From: Chamaecrista fasciculata
Taxonomy: Eukaryota; Streptophyta; Magnoliopsida; Fabales; Fabaceae
NCBI GenBank assembly: GCA_003254925.1
Contig: QANZ01016334.1
Coordinates: 1-64,000, forward strand
DNA: 64,000 nucleotides
Direction: 5' to 3'
Positions 35,716-47,430 of this stretch are shown piece after piece. Positions within the stretch are counted from its first letter, which is position 1, and each line of letters opens with the position of its first letter. A program made the position numbers and the translations under genes. The notes under the pieces are model-generated. The model was not told where the DNA came from and did no database searches. It saw nothing but the letters and a program-made list of their open reading frames with translations.

Positions 35716-35796
35716 TTTTTCCGATTGACAAGGATTTGATGAATTATGTAGGCTGTGTATAAGATGCGACATATGCATTGGTTTAACCGTACACTA

Positions 35797-36049
35797 ATGG
35801 TAATGGACGACAATATTTTTCCGAATCTGCTGGCGCCGATGGATTTCTTTGTGAGTACGGTGGATCCGATGAAGGAGCCGCCGCTGGTGACGGTAACACG
35901 GTGCTGTCGATTCGGCGGTGGATAAGATATCGTGTTATATCTCCGATGACGGAGCGTCGATGTGTATGTTTGAAGCGTTGTCGGAGACGGCGGAGTTTGC
36001 GAGGAAGTGGGTGCCGTTTTGTAAGAAGTTCAATATAGAGCAATGAAGG
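35797..36049 (+). pseudogene. Cellulose synthase (CesA) fragment, frameshifted
   Basis: The plus strand encodes [20 protein letters not shown], then NTVLSI in a shifted frame, then [20 protein letters not shown] and [20 protein letters not shown]. This is the CesA catalytic-core entry with the UDP-glucose-binding SDDG aspartates. Relative to the family, the LAVDYP part of SILAVDYPV is damaged by a small deletion that breaks the frame. No other CesA exon is visible on either side, so this is an isolated gene fragment, plausibly moved by a transposon. Confidence 0.85.
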
Positions 36050-36539
36050 TTTGTTTTGTTTCTGTGACTTCAATTTTACTCTCATATTATAGTAGTCCCA
36101 TACAATGTTAGAAAGCTTCACACATGCCTCAGTCCGGGCTTCCCTCAGACCATCGGAGCATGCCGGCGGCGAGAAGGGGTCGAAGGTTTGGAGAGAGAAA
36201 GAGAGAGACGAGATTGAGGGGGGAGGTTGTATTTTTTGTGTAAAATAAACTAAAACCCCTATATATTTCTTCTTTCTTACATTTTGGTTTTATTATAGAA
36301 AAAATGTCCTTAATGCAAAAAATTTAAGCTTTTAGGAGTTAAAAATCAATTTTATCTTTTTTTTTTAATGGAAAAATGGATGAAAACTGTTAGAGGGACC
36401 AACTTTGTCAAATTTTGCATAACTGGGGGACCAATATGGAACGAAAAATAAATGGGGGACTAATTTGGAACACTGAGCATAACTGGGGGACCAAAATAGG
36501 ACTTTGGCCTTTCTTTTTCAACATACATGGATTAAGGCC
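36050..36539. other. Intergenic DNA with half of a foldback element
   Basis: Around 36380-36500 the words AACTGGGGGACCAA and GGGGGACTAATTTGGAAC recur, resembling one arm of the GGGACCAAA-type foldback elements. A GA-rich patch with no ORF occurs at 36180-36230. Confidence 0.35.
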
Positions 36540-37545
36540 CAGTTCGTTTGCGCTTTGATTATAATATGTTCTGATTATAATCGTAATAAACATGTTCGTT
36601 TACGCTTTTTTTTTCTAATCAAATTATAATCATGCTTTTTTTTATAATCAAACACACTCAATTACACTTATACCCCTATATATATACCTATAATTACCTA
36701 TACTCTAATACAATCAATCACCCATCACAAGGGCAAAATGGTCATTTACCTAAATGAGGGGCCATGTTGTAAATACTTATTATTGTCTTGGGCTAAAATG
36801 TTATTTTTCCCAAATTATTTAGGAATCAAATTACAATTTTAGCCATTCTCCTCTCTCTCCCGTCGCTCTCTTTCTCGCCACTGCAATTTTGTTCTTCAAC
36901 GCCGACAACTCCTAGTCCTTCTCCTTCCCCTCTCTTCGTTGCAGCCTCCACCTTGACCACCGTCCTCGGCGAACACCGACTCTATAACTTGTTGTAAATT
37001 GCGAATTCGCAAATAGATAGATTATAAATCCAATCAAAGCGAAAACTGAGTGAGAGGAGCGAATAGATCGTAAATCCAATCAAAACTATTTTGCTTATAT
37101 TTTGTTTATCATTTTCAGCAATCATCACAGGAAAATGAATGTAGTAGAGTCATCAAGCAAACCTAATGAAAAAGAGTGCGTTTGATTTGTAAGAGTGACA
37201 TCGCTAAAGTTGAAATCACTCAAATGAGAGAAGTTGGGAAGATCGTTTAAAGCTTGCAAAGTCCGTTCAAAATCAAATTCATAAGACCATTCTCACTTCG
37301 AAATCCCCAATTTCAAATTGTAAATGATGAAATCCCCAATTTATGTCGGAGGAGGTCAAGACGAAGACAAAGGCGAAATGAGTTTCCGGTGGAGGGAGGC
37401 GGATGGCGGCGGAGGAAGAAGACAAAGGCGAAATGGGTTTCCGACGGACGGTGGCGGATGTCGGCAGAGGAAGAAGAAGAAGGCAGGAAGAAATGTTTTA
37501 TCTTTTTGGAGCAGTAGACGAGCTGTGATGCCACGTCCATGGCGG

Positions 37546-37599
<54 letters not shown>

Positions 37600-38215
37600 A
37601 TAGCCATGGCGAAAGAGAGAGTGAGAGAATGTGAGAGAGAGGAGACGAGATGGAAGGTGAAATTATGCCAAAATGAAGAGTTTTTTCGGGTCCGCTTCTT
37701 TTTTTCATTCTCTCTCATATAGTGCGAAACGGTGGACCATTGTTTTAGGTGGTCCACCGAATATCGGGCCTGATTGGTACACTTTAGTCCTTATTGGTCG
37801 ACCATTTCATAGGCAAAATTAGTTCGATGGACCAAACAAAATAATCAGCTCCAAAGTTGCACATGATTATAATCATATTTTCACGCTTTCCAAGGCAAAG
37901 AGTAACATAATTTGATTTTTCTATAAGCAACAATCACATCCAAACACACTTTGATTATAACCAAATCACATCTTACTTTTTCCTACTTTTTCCAACTTTT
38001 CCTTCCATTTCTACCCCTATACAATTTATCAATTTCCTTACCCTTCTATCTACCAACCACAATCATTACATACCCATTTCAATAATTTCACACCAAATAA
38101 TCAACTTTCATCCAAACACCAATACACAAATAATCAACTTTGATTATAATCATACTCTGATTATAATCAGAGCAGATTTTATTATAAGCGCAAACGAAGT
38201 TACAAAGAAATAAAC
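36540..38215. mobile_element. About 1.7-kb nonautonomous TIR element with a CT/GA microsatellite
   Basis: The left end CAGTTCGTTTGCGCTTTGAT is inverted relative to the right end ATTATAAGCGCAAACGAAGT. Subterminal blocks of ATTATAATCA recur on both sides. The interior contains a GA repeat (37549-37597) and GA-rich, GC-richer sequence. Its open frames on both strands are dominated by the repeat (Leu-Ser or Arg-Glu runs) and have no domain. No transposase is visible. Confidence 0.55.
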
Positions 38216-38461
38216 TATTAAGGACTGAAATTATACGGATTAAATGTTTAATTTAATCTTTTTATTGTTAATCACATGAGCACCTATCTTTTTTTCATTT
38301 TAGGAATGATAAAAATGTCCATATACAATGGGCAATTGCAAATTTTATCAGGTTAATATAGAAAAGTAAATGTCCAAGTTTCGCGGATTTATCTAAAGAA
38401 ATTTATAGGTCCCCAAACAAGTAAATGATAATCAATCAAACCTTACTTGTAATAATTATTT

Positions 38462-38850
38462 GGGTAAACTCCACTTTGGTACCCTGTTATAGACCAATTC
38501 CACTTTGGTACCCTGTTCTTTCAAAAGTGACACTTTGGTACCCTATTCTTTCAAAAATGTCATTTTGGTACCCTGTTCTTTCAGAAGTGACATTTTGGTA
38601 CTCTGTTCTTTAGACCAAGTGACACTTTGGTACCCTAAAAAAGATAGAATAGGATAACAAATAGTGAAAGAACAGGGTACCAAAGTGTCACTTGGTCCAA
38701 AGAACAGGGTACCAAAATGTCACTTTTGAAAGAACAGGGTACCAAAATGATATTTTTGAAAAAACAGGGTGCCAAAGTGTCACTTTTGAAAGAACAGGGT
38801 ACTAAAGTGGAATTGGTCCATAGAACAGGGTACTAAAGTGGAATTTACCC
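38462..38850. mobile_element. Palindromic Mutator-style element built from 30-bp tandem units
   Basis: The ends are GGGTAAACTCCACTTTGGTA and its inverse TAAAGTGGAATTTACCC. It is flanked by a perfect 9-bp duplication TAATTATTT (38453-38461 and 38851-38859). Each arm is a series of about five units of the form GGTACC-CTGTTCTTTC-AAAAGTGACATTTT, repeated head to tail on the left and inverted on the right. It has no coding capacity. Confidence 0.85.
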
Positions 38851-38879
38851 TAATTATTTTGGTACGAATGTTTAAATAG

Positions 38880-39715
38880 GTTCTAAATATAAGTTCTTAA
38901 GTTTATTTTGGTTTTAATAATTTTTTTAAAGTTTTTTCTATTTAGATTCATTTTAGTCCCTAATTACTCAATATTGTTATATATCTCTTATTTCAAGTTC
39001 GAATGTGACAAGTCTAGAGTTATGTGTTACTTTTAACAAGTACTTTCTTTATTAAATTGGTGTCTTCAACAAATGAGGTCAAATCGGATCCCGAAAGTAG
39101 GTTGCTCGTTTTATGGTCAAATAAGTAAATTTGGTCATATATTTCTCGTTTCAAGTCCATATGTAATGAGGTCGGAGCTATAAGTTACTCTTAATGAGTT
39201 TTTTTGTCCACTTAGAATCATTAACAAATTAAATGAGATCAAATCGAATTTGAAAGTGGATTTGGGACCAATTATTCATACATTCACCTTTTGGTTCCAG
39301 GACAATTAGTCGTTATTTACTTTTATTTGTTGACAATCCCAACTAAAAAAAAAGTACTCGTCAAAGTAATCTATAGATCCAAAGTTGCCGCAATTAGATT
39401 TGAAATGAAAAAGATATGATTCAATTTTATTTTTTTGACTATGAAACAAACAGCCCACTTTCAGAGCTAAATTTGACCTTGTTTGCTGACGCCGCCAACT
39501 AATTAGAAAAAGAAATGACTTGTTAAAAGCAACATGTAGCTTAGAACTTGTCGCATTCAAACTTAAAATGAGAGAGATATGACGAAATTCAGTGGTTGAG
39601 ACCAATGAGTAGAACTTTTGAGAAACTCGAAAGACTAAAATTACACAAAAGAAGATAAAGGGTTGAATTGCAACCAACTCAAAAATAAAGAACCAAAATT
39701 GCACTTTTTCCAAAA
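38880..39715. mobile_element. Foldback element, family B copy (long inner module)
   Basis: The left half carries TCTTATTTCAAGTTCGAATG, TTGGTGTCTTCAACAAATGA and GGTCAAATCGGATC. The right half carries the inverse set (TTTGACCTTGTTTGCTGACG, CATTCAAACTTAAAATGAGA). The same inner module recurs at 27480-27890, 40905-41715, 46431-46980 and 62490-63028. Confidence 0.6.
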
Positions 39716-39828
39716 AGGCAATCTCCTATTTTGTTGAGGAAAAAAGGCAATTTTTTTTTTATAAACCAGGTATTCATAGTTAGAAATAATGATTAATTTT
39801 TTCGTTGTGGCTTATTTACTTAAGGGGG

Positions 39829-40573
39829 CGTTTGGTACACAGATTATTTTTTCATTCCCAAGAATCACATTTCCAGGAATGTAATTCGTAGGAATAAGAT
39901 TCCCAAGATTATAAGAATGTCTGTTTGGATGAGTTAAAATAATCTTAGGATTATTTTGCAATATTCTCAAGAATGTTACAATCTTGTGTTTGGTTCAACT
40001 TTGATATTCCTGAGAATATTTAATACTTTACAAATATGCCCTTGACTTTTTATTCTCAACTAATATATAGTTTATCAAATGTAGAAATTGTTCAAAACAG
40101 TTTATAAAAAAATACTATATCATAAAGAAATAATTATATTATACGAAAGTAATGAAATATATATATATATATATATAAAAGCATACAAAAACAATATTTT
40201 ATATATCAGCAAGAAAAGATGAAAAGTGACAAACCTGATAAGTTTTTTCTGCACTTCAAAGTCACGGAGAGTCGTAGAATGACAAAGATGAAAAGTGACA
40301 AGGGTTTGTAGAGAAAGAATTAATTAAGGAAAATTAATTAGAGGTAATAAAGTCATTTTAGATGGAAAAAATAATCCCATATCATGGGATTAGACTAATC
40401 CCACCCCTTAGGGTGGGATTAAAAAATAACTATTTTATGAAATTTTGCTATTCCTGGGAATACAATATTCCCGAGACTAATTTTTCAATTCGCGTACCAA
40501 ACACGAGATTACTCTAATCTGAAGAACATATTCCCGGAACTATTTTTTCAATCCGTATACCAAACGCCTCGTA
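39829..40573. mobile_element. TIR element with GGCGTTTGGTAC ends
   Basis: The left GGGGGCGTTTGGTACACAG and right GTATACCAAACGCCTC are inverted. Subterminal blocks (ATTCCCAAGAATCA, ATTCCCGGAACT, TCCTGGGAATACA) recur with both orientations. This resembles hAT or PIF/Harbinger-type miniature elements. An AT repeat lies at about 40157-40176. Confidence 0.6.
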
Positions 40574-40904
40574 AGGGTAAAAGACTGGCCATAAAATGCT
40601 TTCTATATCTTATACAAGAATTCAAACCTCTATCACTTTTTTTTTTGGCCAAACAAACCTCTATCACTTGATTAAAGGGACTAAGTGAAATCCCAGTAAA
40701 CCATACTCACATGGTTAAAAAAAAAATAAAACGCAATCTCTTTGTTAGTTTGTCTATCATGTTTAGCAATTAGCACTGTTCCTGTTAGGCCTTCGTCCTC
40801 GGTCTCGAAAGTTTTTAAGAAATAGGCCCACATATTTGGGTTTGGGCTTTTCATTAATGAACAAGGTCCAGGCCCAAATGAAAAGAAAACTAAAATGAAG
40901 GTCA

Positions 40905-41715
40905 AAACTCAAAACCCTATTTTGGTCATTAACGTTTACTTATATTCTGTTTTAGTCCTTAACTTTTTTTTATTCAGTTTTGATCTTTAATATTTTCTAA
41001 AAGTTTTATAATTGGTCCCTAACTATTGAAAGTAGCATATCTCGTTGATGAAATGAGAGCTACAAGTTAAATTTGATGAGTTTTCTTTTTGTTTAATTAG
41101 AGTCCTCGACAAATGAGATTAAATTGGGCATGAAAATAGTCCAAAAAATGTCCAACTTATTTCATAAATTTGGTTGTATCTCTCTTGTTTTAAGTCCAAA
41201 TGTAATAAAATTAGAGTTACAAATTACTCTTTACAAATTCTTTCTTTGTTTAGTTGATGTCGTTGGCAAACAAGGTCAACTAGTACTTCGAAAGCTTTTG
41301 ATGTTTTGACCAACTCACTTTCGAAGTATTATTTGACCTCGTTTGCCAATGACCCCAATTAGCCAAAGAAAGAGTTTGTCAAGAGTATTTTGTAACTCTG
41401 ATTTCGTTGCATTTAGACTTGAAATGAAAGAGATCTGGTTGAATTCATTAAACAAGCGGCCCATTTTCAGGCTCGGTTTGATCTCGTTTGTTGATGATTT
41501 TAACTGGGCAAAGAAAGAACTCATCAAATTTAACGTGTAGTTTTGATTTCATTGCGTTCAAGTTTGAAACAAGAGATATATGACTACACTCAATAGTTAC
41601 GGACCAATTATGAAACTTTTAGGAAATATTAAAAATCGAAACGGAACCAACAAAAAAGTTAAGGACCAAAACAGAAATTTAAGATAAATATTAGGGACCA
41701 AAATAGATTTTTGTC
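40905..41715. mobile_element. Foldback element, family B copy near the ribosome-recycling factor gene
   Basis: Inverted ends AAACCCTATTTTGGTC and GGGACCAAAATAGATTTTTG enclose the family B inner module twice in opposite orientation. The right end lies about 140 bp before the first in-frame ATG of the RRF gene, so the element may form part of its promoter or leader. Confidence 0.6.
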
Positions 41716-41852
41716 CTTAAATGAATGTATGATCTAAAAGACTAAAACCCTAACCCCAAGAATTGTCTGTCTGCGATTCGAGTCATTCTAGAACAGAACT
41801 TTGTGAATTGAAGAAATTTCGTTCTCACAATTACGAAGGTGGAATAAGACTG

Positions 41853-44358
41853 ATGTCTACCTACGTTAGACGCACATTCTCCTTCAGAAACTTTGTTCTC
41901 CTTCGAAGCTATGTCCTCTATGGTCGTGATCTCACGCGCATTATTGAATCTCCCATTAGCATTTGTAACTCTGATGTAAATAGGGTATTCAGTGTTCCGG
42001 TGACTAATTTTATCGTAGAAAGTCGCAGAACATTTGCTAAAGGACGAAAGTCAAGTACGTATTCTATCTCTTCTCCATAATTAACACCTAGAAAGATCAT
42101 TTCTTATACGGTTTAGCCTTAAAATGTTATATTTTAATTTTTTTTTTCTGGTATTGTGTTTCCTAAATTTTAGAGGATGAAGCTGGTGTCAGTACAATTG
42201 AAGTTCCACCAAATGTTGGGCCTACTATTAAAGCAAATTCTATCTCACAGATGGAAGCAGCAATGGCTGCATTATCAACAGAATTAAACAAGCTACGCAC
42301 AGGAAGGGCATCTCCAGGTATATTCCAGTGAATATTAGCCAATTTTTTTGCTTGTGTTATTAATCATCATACTTATATATGCTGGTGAAATGTCTCTACA
42401 GGAATGCTTGACCATATTATTGTAGAAACTGGTGGAGTGAAGATGCCTCTGAACCGCATTGCTGTTGTTTCTGTCCTTGATCCGAAGACCTTATCCATAA
42501 ACCCTTATGATCCACAGGTACTTACTTGAAACAGACATTTGTTTATCTCCTTGCTGAACTTTTGTCTGAACCAGTTTTTTCGTTTAGATTTGTATGTTTA
42601 CCTTTGGCAATTTGAATTTACTCTACCTTTAGTTGCTTGGATTTGTTGATTGTTCTTCTAGATCCCAAAATGAAGGTTGTTTGGCAACAAATGTGCTTTA
42701 AGACAACATTTATTGATTATATGAAGTAATTCATGACCTTAGGAGATCCATTTAGTTTTTTGGTTCAGGGCTATTTTAAATTATTACATTTGAGCTTTAC
42801 AAACTTCCGCAGGCACTTAAACAATTAGAGAATGCCATTGTTTCCTCTCCACTGGGGTTAAATCCTAGAGTGGATGGTGAAAGATTGATTGCTGTTATTC
42901 CACCGTAAGCACCAAATCTATATACTCAATTGTTACTCATATCTGTCAGAAAGAAGTTCATTTGGATATGTTGGCTACTAAAGAACTATGACCCGTTTGC
43001 TCATTATTTACTTCTTCATTTGATGACCAGATTGACCAAAGAGCACATGCAGGTAAGCTAATAATACTCACTCTTATTTATGGTTTACTCTTCAGCATGC
43101 TCTCCAGATTACATCATTTCTGCTATATCGTTGTGTTGAACATTGATTTCAGGCAATGACTAAGTTGGTTGCTAAATCATGTGAAGATGCTCGACAAAGT
43201 ATTAGAAGGGCTCGACAAAAGGTCAGTGGGAAACTGTGCTATATTCTTGATCTGTATGCATATGTTGTTGAGAAAAAGTAGCAATTACAACTAAGCTTGG
43301 TGAATAAATATCTAAATAATAATGTTTCTCTAGGCTTCAGAATACCTTGACAGGGTAGATGATTCTACCTGTACATGGTCTGGGCTGGCCATCAGCTTTG
43401 GTCTGCATGTGGCTTTTAGGGCAATTTAGGCAGCTTATGCCTTCATCCTAGGAGTATATTAAAACTGAAAATTTTAGTTAACACATTAAATTTGTAAGGA
43501 AGATATTAAGTTCTAAATGTATATTGGAGGAAACTTTGAATTTAATATAATTGAAGGAAAGGCAGCTCAAGTTGTCCAGGAATTTCCCATGAGCTGAATG
43601 CTTTCATCAATTTAGCATTCGGTGCAACTTTGGTTAGGTGATTATAAAAACCTCTACGATAATTTATAGTATTTTTAGTATTTTTTTTCATTCTTAGCAT
43701 TGAATTGAGCATCTAAGTAAGCACCTAGGTGATACTTTTGCTGTCCATACTAGGGACTTGTTGGTTAGCATTCGGTGCAACTTTGGTTAGGTGATTATAA
43801 AAACCTCTACGATAATTTATAGTATTTTTTTTCATTCTTAGCATTGAATTGAGCATCTAAGTAAGCTCCTAGGTGATACTTTTGCTGTCCATACTAGGGA
43901 CTTGTTGGCCAGCGTGTTCTTGTCTTGAATTGTTATTTATGATGCATAAACTTAGGTTGTCAGGCCAGATAAATATTTTAAAATTTGAACTAATTTCCAA
44001 CTAGATGGCTATAGGCCTGGGTCTAAGTTTATTTAACCCGTTGACAAAGGCTATCCTTGTTGCATCAATTTGTGGTAACTCTGTACTACAATTTTTTGGA
44101 CACTGCATTTAAATATGTTATTTTACAGGCAATGGATGCAATAAAAAAATTGTATTCAAGTCTCCCCAAGGATGACATAAAAAGATTGGAGAAAGAAGTA
44201 AGTTCAAAGCTTATTCCAGTTGAGAAGCTAACAAGATTCCGTTGTTTTGGGTTTCTGATATAATTTGCTCCCTGCAGGTTGATGACTTGACCAAAAAATT
44301 TATCAAGAATGCAGAAGATGTATGCAAGACAAAGGAGAAGGAAATTAGTCAAGGTTGA
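41853..44358 (+). CDS. RRF: Mitochondrial ribosome-recycling factor
   Basis: The protein splits the spent ribosome with elongation factor G after termination; this copy should act in mitochondria. Exons: 41853-42054, 42174-42317, 42402-42517, 42813-42904, 43031-43052, 43153-43221, 44129-44197 and 44278-44358, all GT-AG, giving 264 residues. The first about 65 residues are Arg/Ser-rich without acidic runs (MSTYVRRTFSFRNF...ESRRTFAKGRK), typical of a mitochondrial presequence. The core shows the RRF hallmarks LNKLRTGRASPGMLDHIIVE, PLNRIAVVSVLDPKTL, NAIVSSPLGLNP, the PPLTKEHMQ hinge, RQSIRRARQ and a C-terminal helix ending EKEISQG. ATG 41853 is the first Met in frame, although the frame is open upstream to 41763. 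Exon 5 is a 22-nt microexon. Intron 6 contains a 150-bp tandem duplication. A plastid location is less likely from the presequence. Confidence 0.92.
43613..43915. repeat. Tandem duplication of about 153 bp in RRF intron 6
   Basis: The block starting AGCATTCGGTGCAACTTTGG and ending CCATACTAGGGACTTGTTGG occurs twice in a row (from about 43613 and about 43766). The second copy has a short deletion near the ATTTTTAGTATTTTTTTT stretch. Near identity implies a recent event or an assembly artefact. Confidence 0.85.
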
Positions 44359-45678
44359 GCTCTCGTGGTTTTATGAATTTTTGTGGAGGATCCATTTTCA
44401 TTTTACCTTGTCATTTGTTAGAGCTTAATATACATGTGAACTCATTGATATACATCTGATCTCATTGGAGTGTCATGCCATTAGTAGATGAGGGCCCTTT
44501 CAACTGGTTGGTGTTACTGCTAGGTGAGGTAAAGAAAAGCATGGAAGTGGAATTGCAGGTTTAACATTTTTCATGGTAAAGCATCCTCATAAATCAAACC
44601 ATCTAGTATTCTATAGCTTAATTGATGGAAGGAATCTGGAGATGAGGCACTTGAGTTGCTTTAAAATTTAATATTGACAACCAACAATGTTGGGCCTTTT
44701 CGATTAGTTTTTGTTTTTTGTGAATGTTTTTTAACGCAGTTTTTAAACATGATATAAAAAAATGTGAAAGAACATGAAATCTGCTTGTAACTTTTAGTTA
44801 TGCTATTGTTTCATTTTAGTTTAAGATTTTAAATTTTAAGCAAAACTTATCTCCATTCATTGACCTCTTGAAGAGTTTTATTTCAATTTTTTTAATTGAT
44901 TTCTAACTTCCTATCAATATTTTTTCTTTAATTTGCTATTCATTTTTATTGATGCAACCAATCACATATCTTGAAAATTTTGAATGTGTTAGTTATTCGT
45001 ACCAAGATGAAGTACAAAAATATGTGATAAAAGGCATGACCCATATAATTTATGCATATCCAAATTAATAAGATCTGTTATAGATTGAACAAAATATGAG
45101 AAAAAAAAAGATAGAGATTAGAGAAATTTATGAATAATTTTATATTCTATTGATCTAAAGTTTTTACTTTTTCATTTTTGTATATAATAAAGTTTTTTTT
45201 TTTTCTATATGATATATGATAGACAGGAGGCATGTAACTTATAAAGAGATTATTTTCTTTAAAATACTAATGAAAGGGAATATTACAGTATGGATTAAGA
45301 ATATCATATTGAAAAATTTTGTAGGAAATTTTAATTCATTTATTCTTTTTCCTTTTTATGGATACAGCCTACACATTGCGTGCATTCATATAAATATTTA
45401 CAGCAAAGAAAAGATATAACAATATTCGTTGTAATCTTGGCACTACAAATGTATACATCTTTAAAAATATAGCAAAAGAAAAAGAAAATATTATTTGTAG
45501 GTGATTATTTGACCTCTAATATTAAAATGTGTCTAAGTTGAGATATATGTTTTTGAAGATATTGAACTCAACCATTACAAATCTTCAATATTTGTGAAGT
45601 ATTTAGTAAGACCGTAGAGTATTATATATGTTTTAATTATATTTGAATAAAACTTCTTTCACACTCTCACACACACAA

Positions 45679-45714
<36 letters not shown>
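44359..45714. other. RRF 3' flank and AT-rich intergenic DNA
   Basis: This contains the presumed RRF 3' UTR. No further gene or RNA is recognised. An AT microsatellite occurs at about 45685-45713. Confidence 0.35.
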
Positions 45715-45900
45715 CCAATAAGATTTGGCTCACTTGGTAAACTTCCGCCCATGACAATTGCATGGCTTGGTTAGATTCCTGGTGATGCCTCATTTGGTGG
45801 GTTATCTGTAAATATTTATGTAAGTGCTCATTGAGCCCTAAAGCCTGCCCTGATCCTGGACTGGGGCGTCATCCCCTTACCTAAATTTTATTTTCACAAA
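45714..45900 (+). mobile_element. SINE-like, tRNA-derived element
   Basis: The word TGGCTCACTTGGTAAAC resembles a pol III A box, and GGTTAGATTCCTGG about 40 bases later resembles a B box. A unique-looking body ends in CCCCTTACCTAAATTTTATT. The layout fits plant Au-type SINEs, but no target duplication can be read because both flanks are AT microsatellites. Confidence 0.45.
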
Positions 45901-46430
45901 AATATATATATATATATATATATAAAATATGTAACACCAAGCTTTTTTTAGATCAGACAAAATAATACTTTGCTCCCTTTATGTAGAATATTATACCAAA
46001 TGTACCATTAAATAAAAAAAAATTGTCTTCAAACTTCATATTAGTTAAAAATTAAACTTGGCTAGTATGTAAACTATTTGCAAAAATTGCATTTGCTTGG
46101 TATAACTTAAATTTCTCTTGGATAAGCAAAAAATTAATAAAATGAATACTTGTGAAAAAAAAATTGATTTCAAGCACTTACAATGTACTGAACTAATTGA
46201 TTAATATATAAGTTATAATAAAGTGGGAGACGTCTCATTTTCAAATTTCTCAAATGTTGATATTACATGGTTTTCCTCCAGAATATTTTTTTTATACCAC
46301 TCTAGAATATTTAAATCGATAATAAAAATGGAACAAAATATTTAAATCATTATTTTTCTTTTAATGAACTAATTGACAATTGATTGTGTTCATAAAAATG
46401 TTTTTTTAGAAAAATCAATTCTTTTTTTTT

Positions 46431-46980
46431 GGTTAAAGGTTCATTTTGGTCATGCATGTATGCTCTAATGTTCATTTTGTTCCATTATGTTTCAAAATGT
46501 TTAAATTGGTCCTAAATGTTGACAAAATGTTTCATTTTGGTCCAAACTATTGAATATGACTCATTTCAAGTTCAAACATGAAAAGTTTAGAGCTACATGT
46601 CATATTGTTCTCAAATAGTACTTTCTCTATTCAATTGGGACCATCAATAAAACGAGGTCAAATCGATTCTAAAAGTAGACCGTTCGTTTCATGGTCAAAC
46701 AAGCATGCATAATTGATCATATTTCTCTCGTTTCAAATTTGAATCCGACGAATTTAGAGCTACGAGTTCCTCTTAACAAGTCCTTTAAACTTACAATGAG
46801 AGATGAGAGAAATATGACTACATTCAATAATTTCTAACCAAAATGAAACATTTTAACAACATTTAGGACTAAAGTGAAACATTTTGTCAACATTTAGGAC
46901 CAATATAAACATTTTGAAACATAATGGACCAAAATGAACATTAAAGCATACATTTTGGACCAAAATGACCCATTTGACCT
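46431..46980. mobile_element. Foldback element, family B copy
   Basis: The ends GGTTAAAGGTTCATTTTGGT and GACCAAAATGACCCATTTGA are inverted. The inner module includes TCTCTCGTTTCAAATTTGAA, GAATTTAGAGCTACGAGTTC and CTCTTAACAAGTCCTTT. It is closely alike along its whole length to the copy at 62490-63028. Confidence 0.7.
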
Positions 46981-47430
46981 TTTTCTTTTAACGGACAAAC
47001 CATCCAATCTTTGGAAAATGTGACGAAATTTCAATTGAATCCATATTAAAGAAGTTCAAAACCCAGGCCAAAAAAAAAAAAGAAGTTCAAAACAATCCAA
47101 AACGATGATAATAATAAAACAACAACAACTTGGACGTCAGGATAGTATGAGCTAGTCAAAACTAACTTTGACCCATGAACAAAGGCATCTAACAATTCAC
47201 ATATCACATTTCTCAAATCGAGAGATGATAAAATCAACATATTGAAATAAACCCGCAAATTTACAAAATTTCAAAAGAAAAGTTTTCAACCTAACAAACT
47301 TATGGCTAAATACAAACCAAGTGAGCTTAATATCTTAAACTCTGATCCCTACATAATAAAATGTCTAAGGTTACACCATACTTTTTTCTCATGTGATAGG
47401 TATGTATCCTATATTAATATATTTATGTAT

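Noticed and set aside
37313..37757. Overlapping open frames of 130 or more residues on both strands
   Set aside because: They are produced by the GA/CT microsatellite at 37549-37597 (Ser-Leu and Arg-Glu runs) and show no domain.
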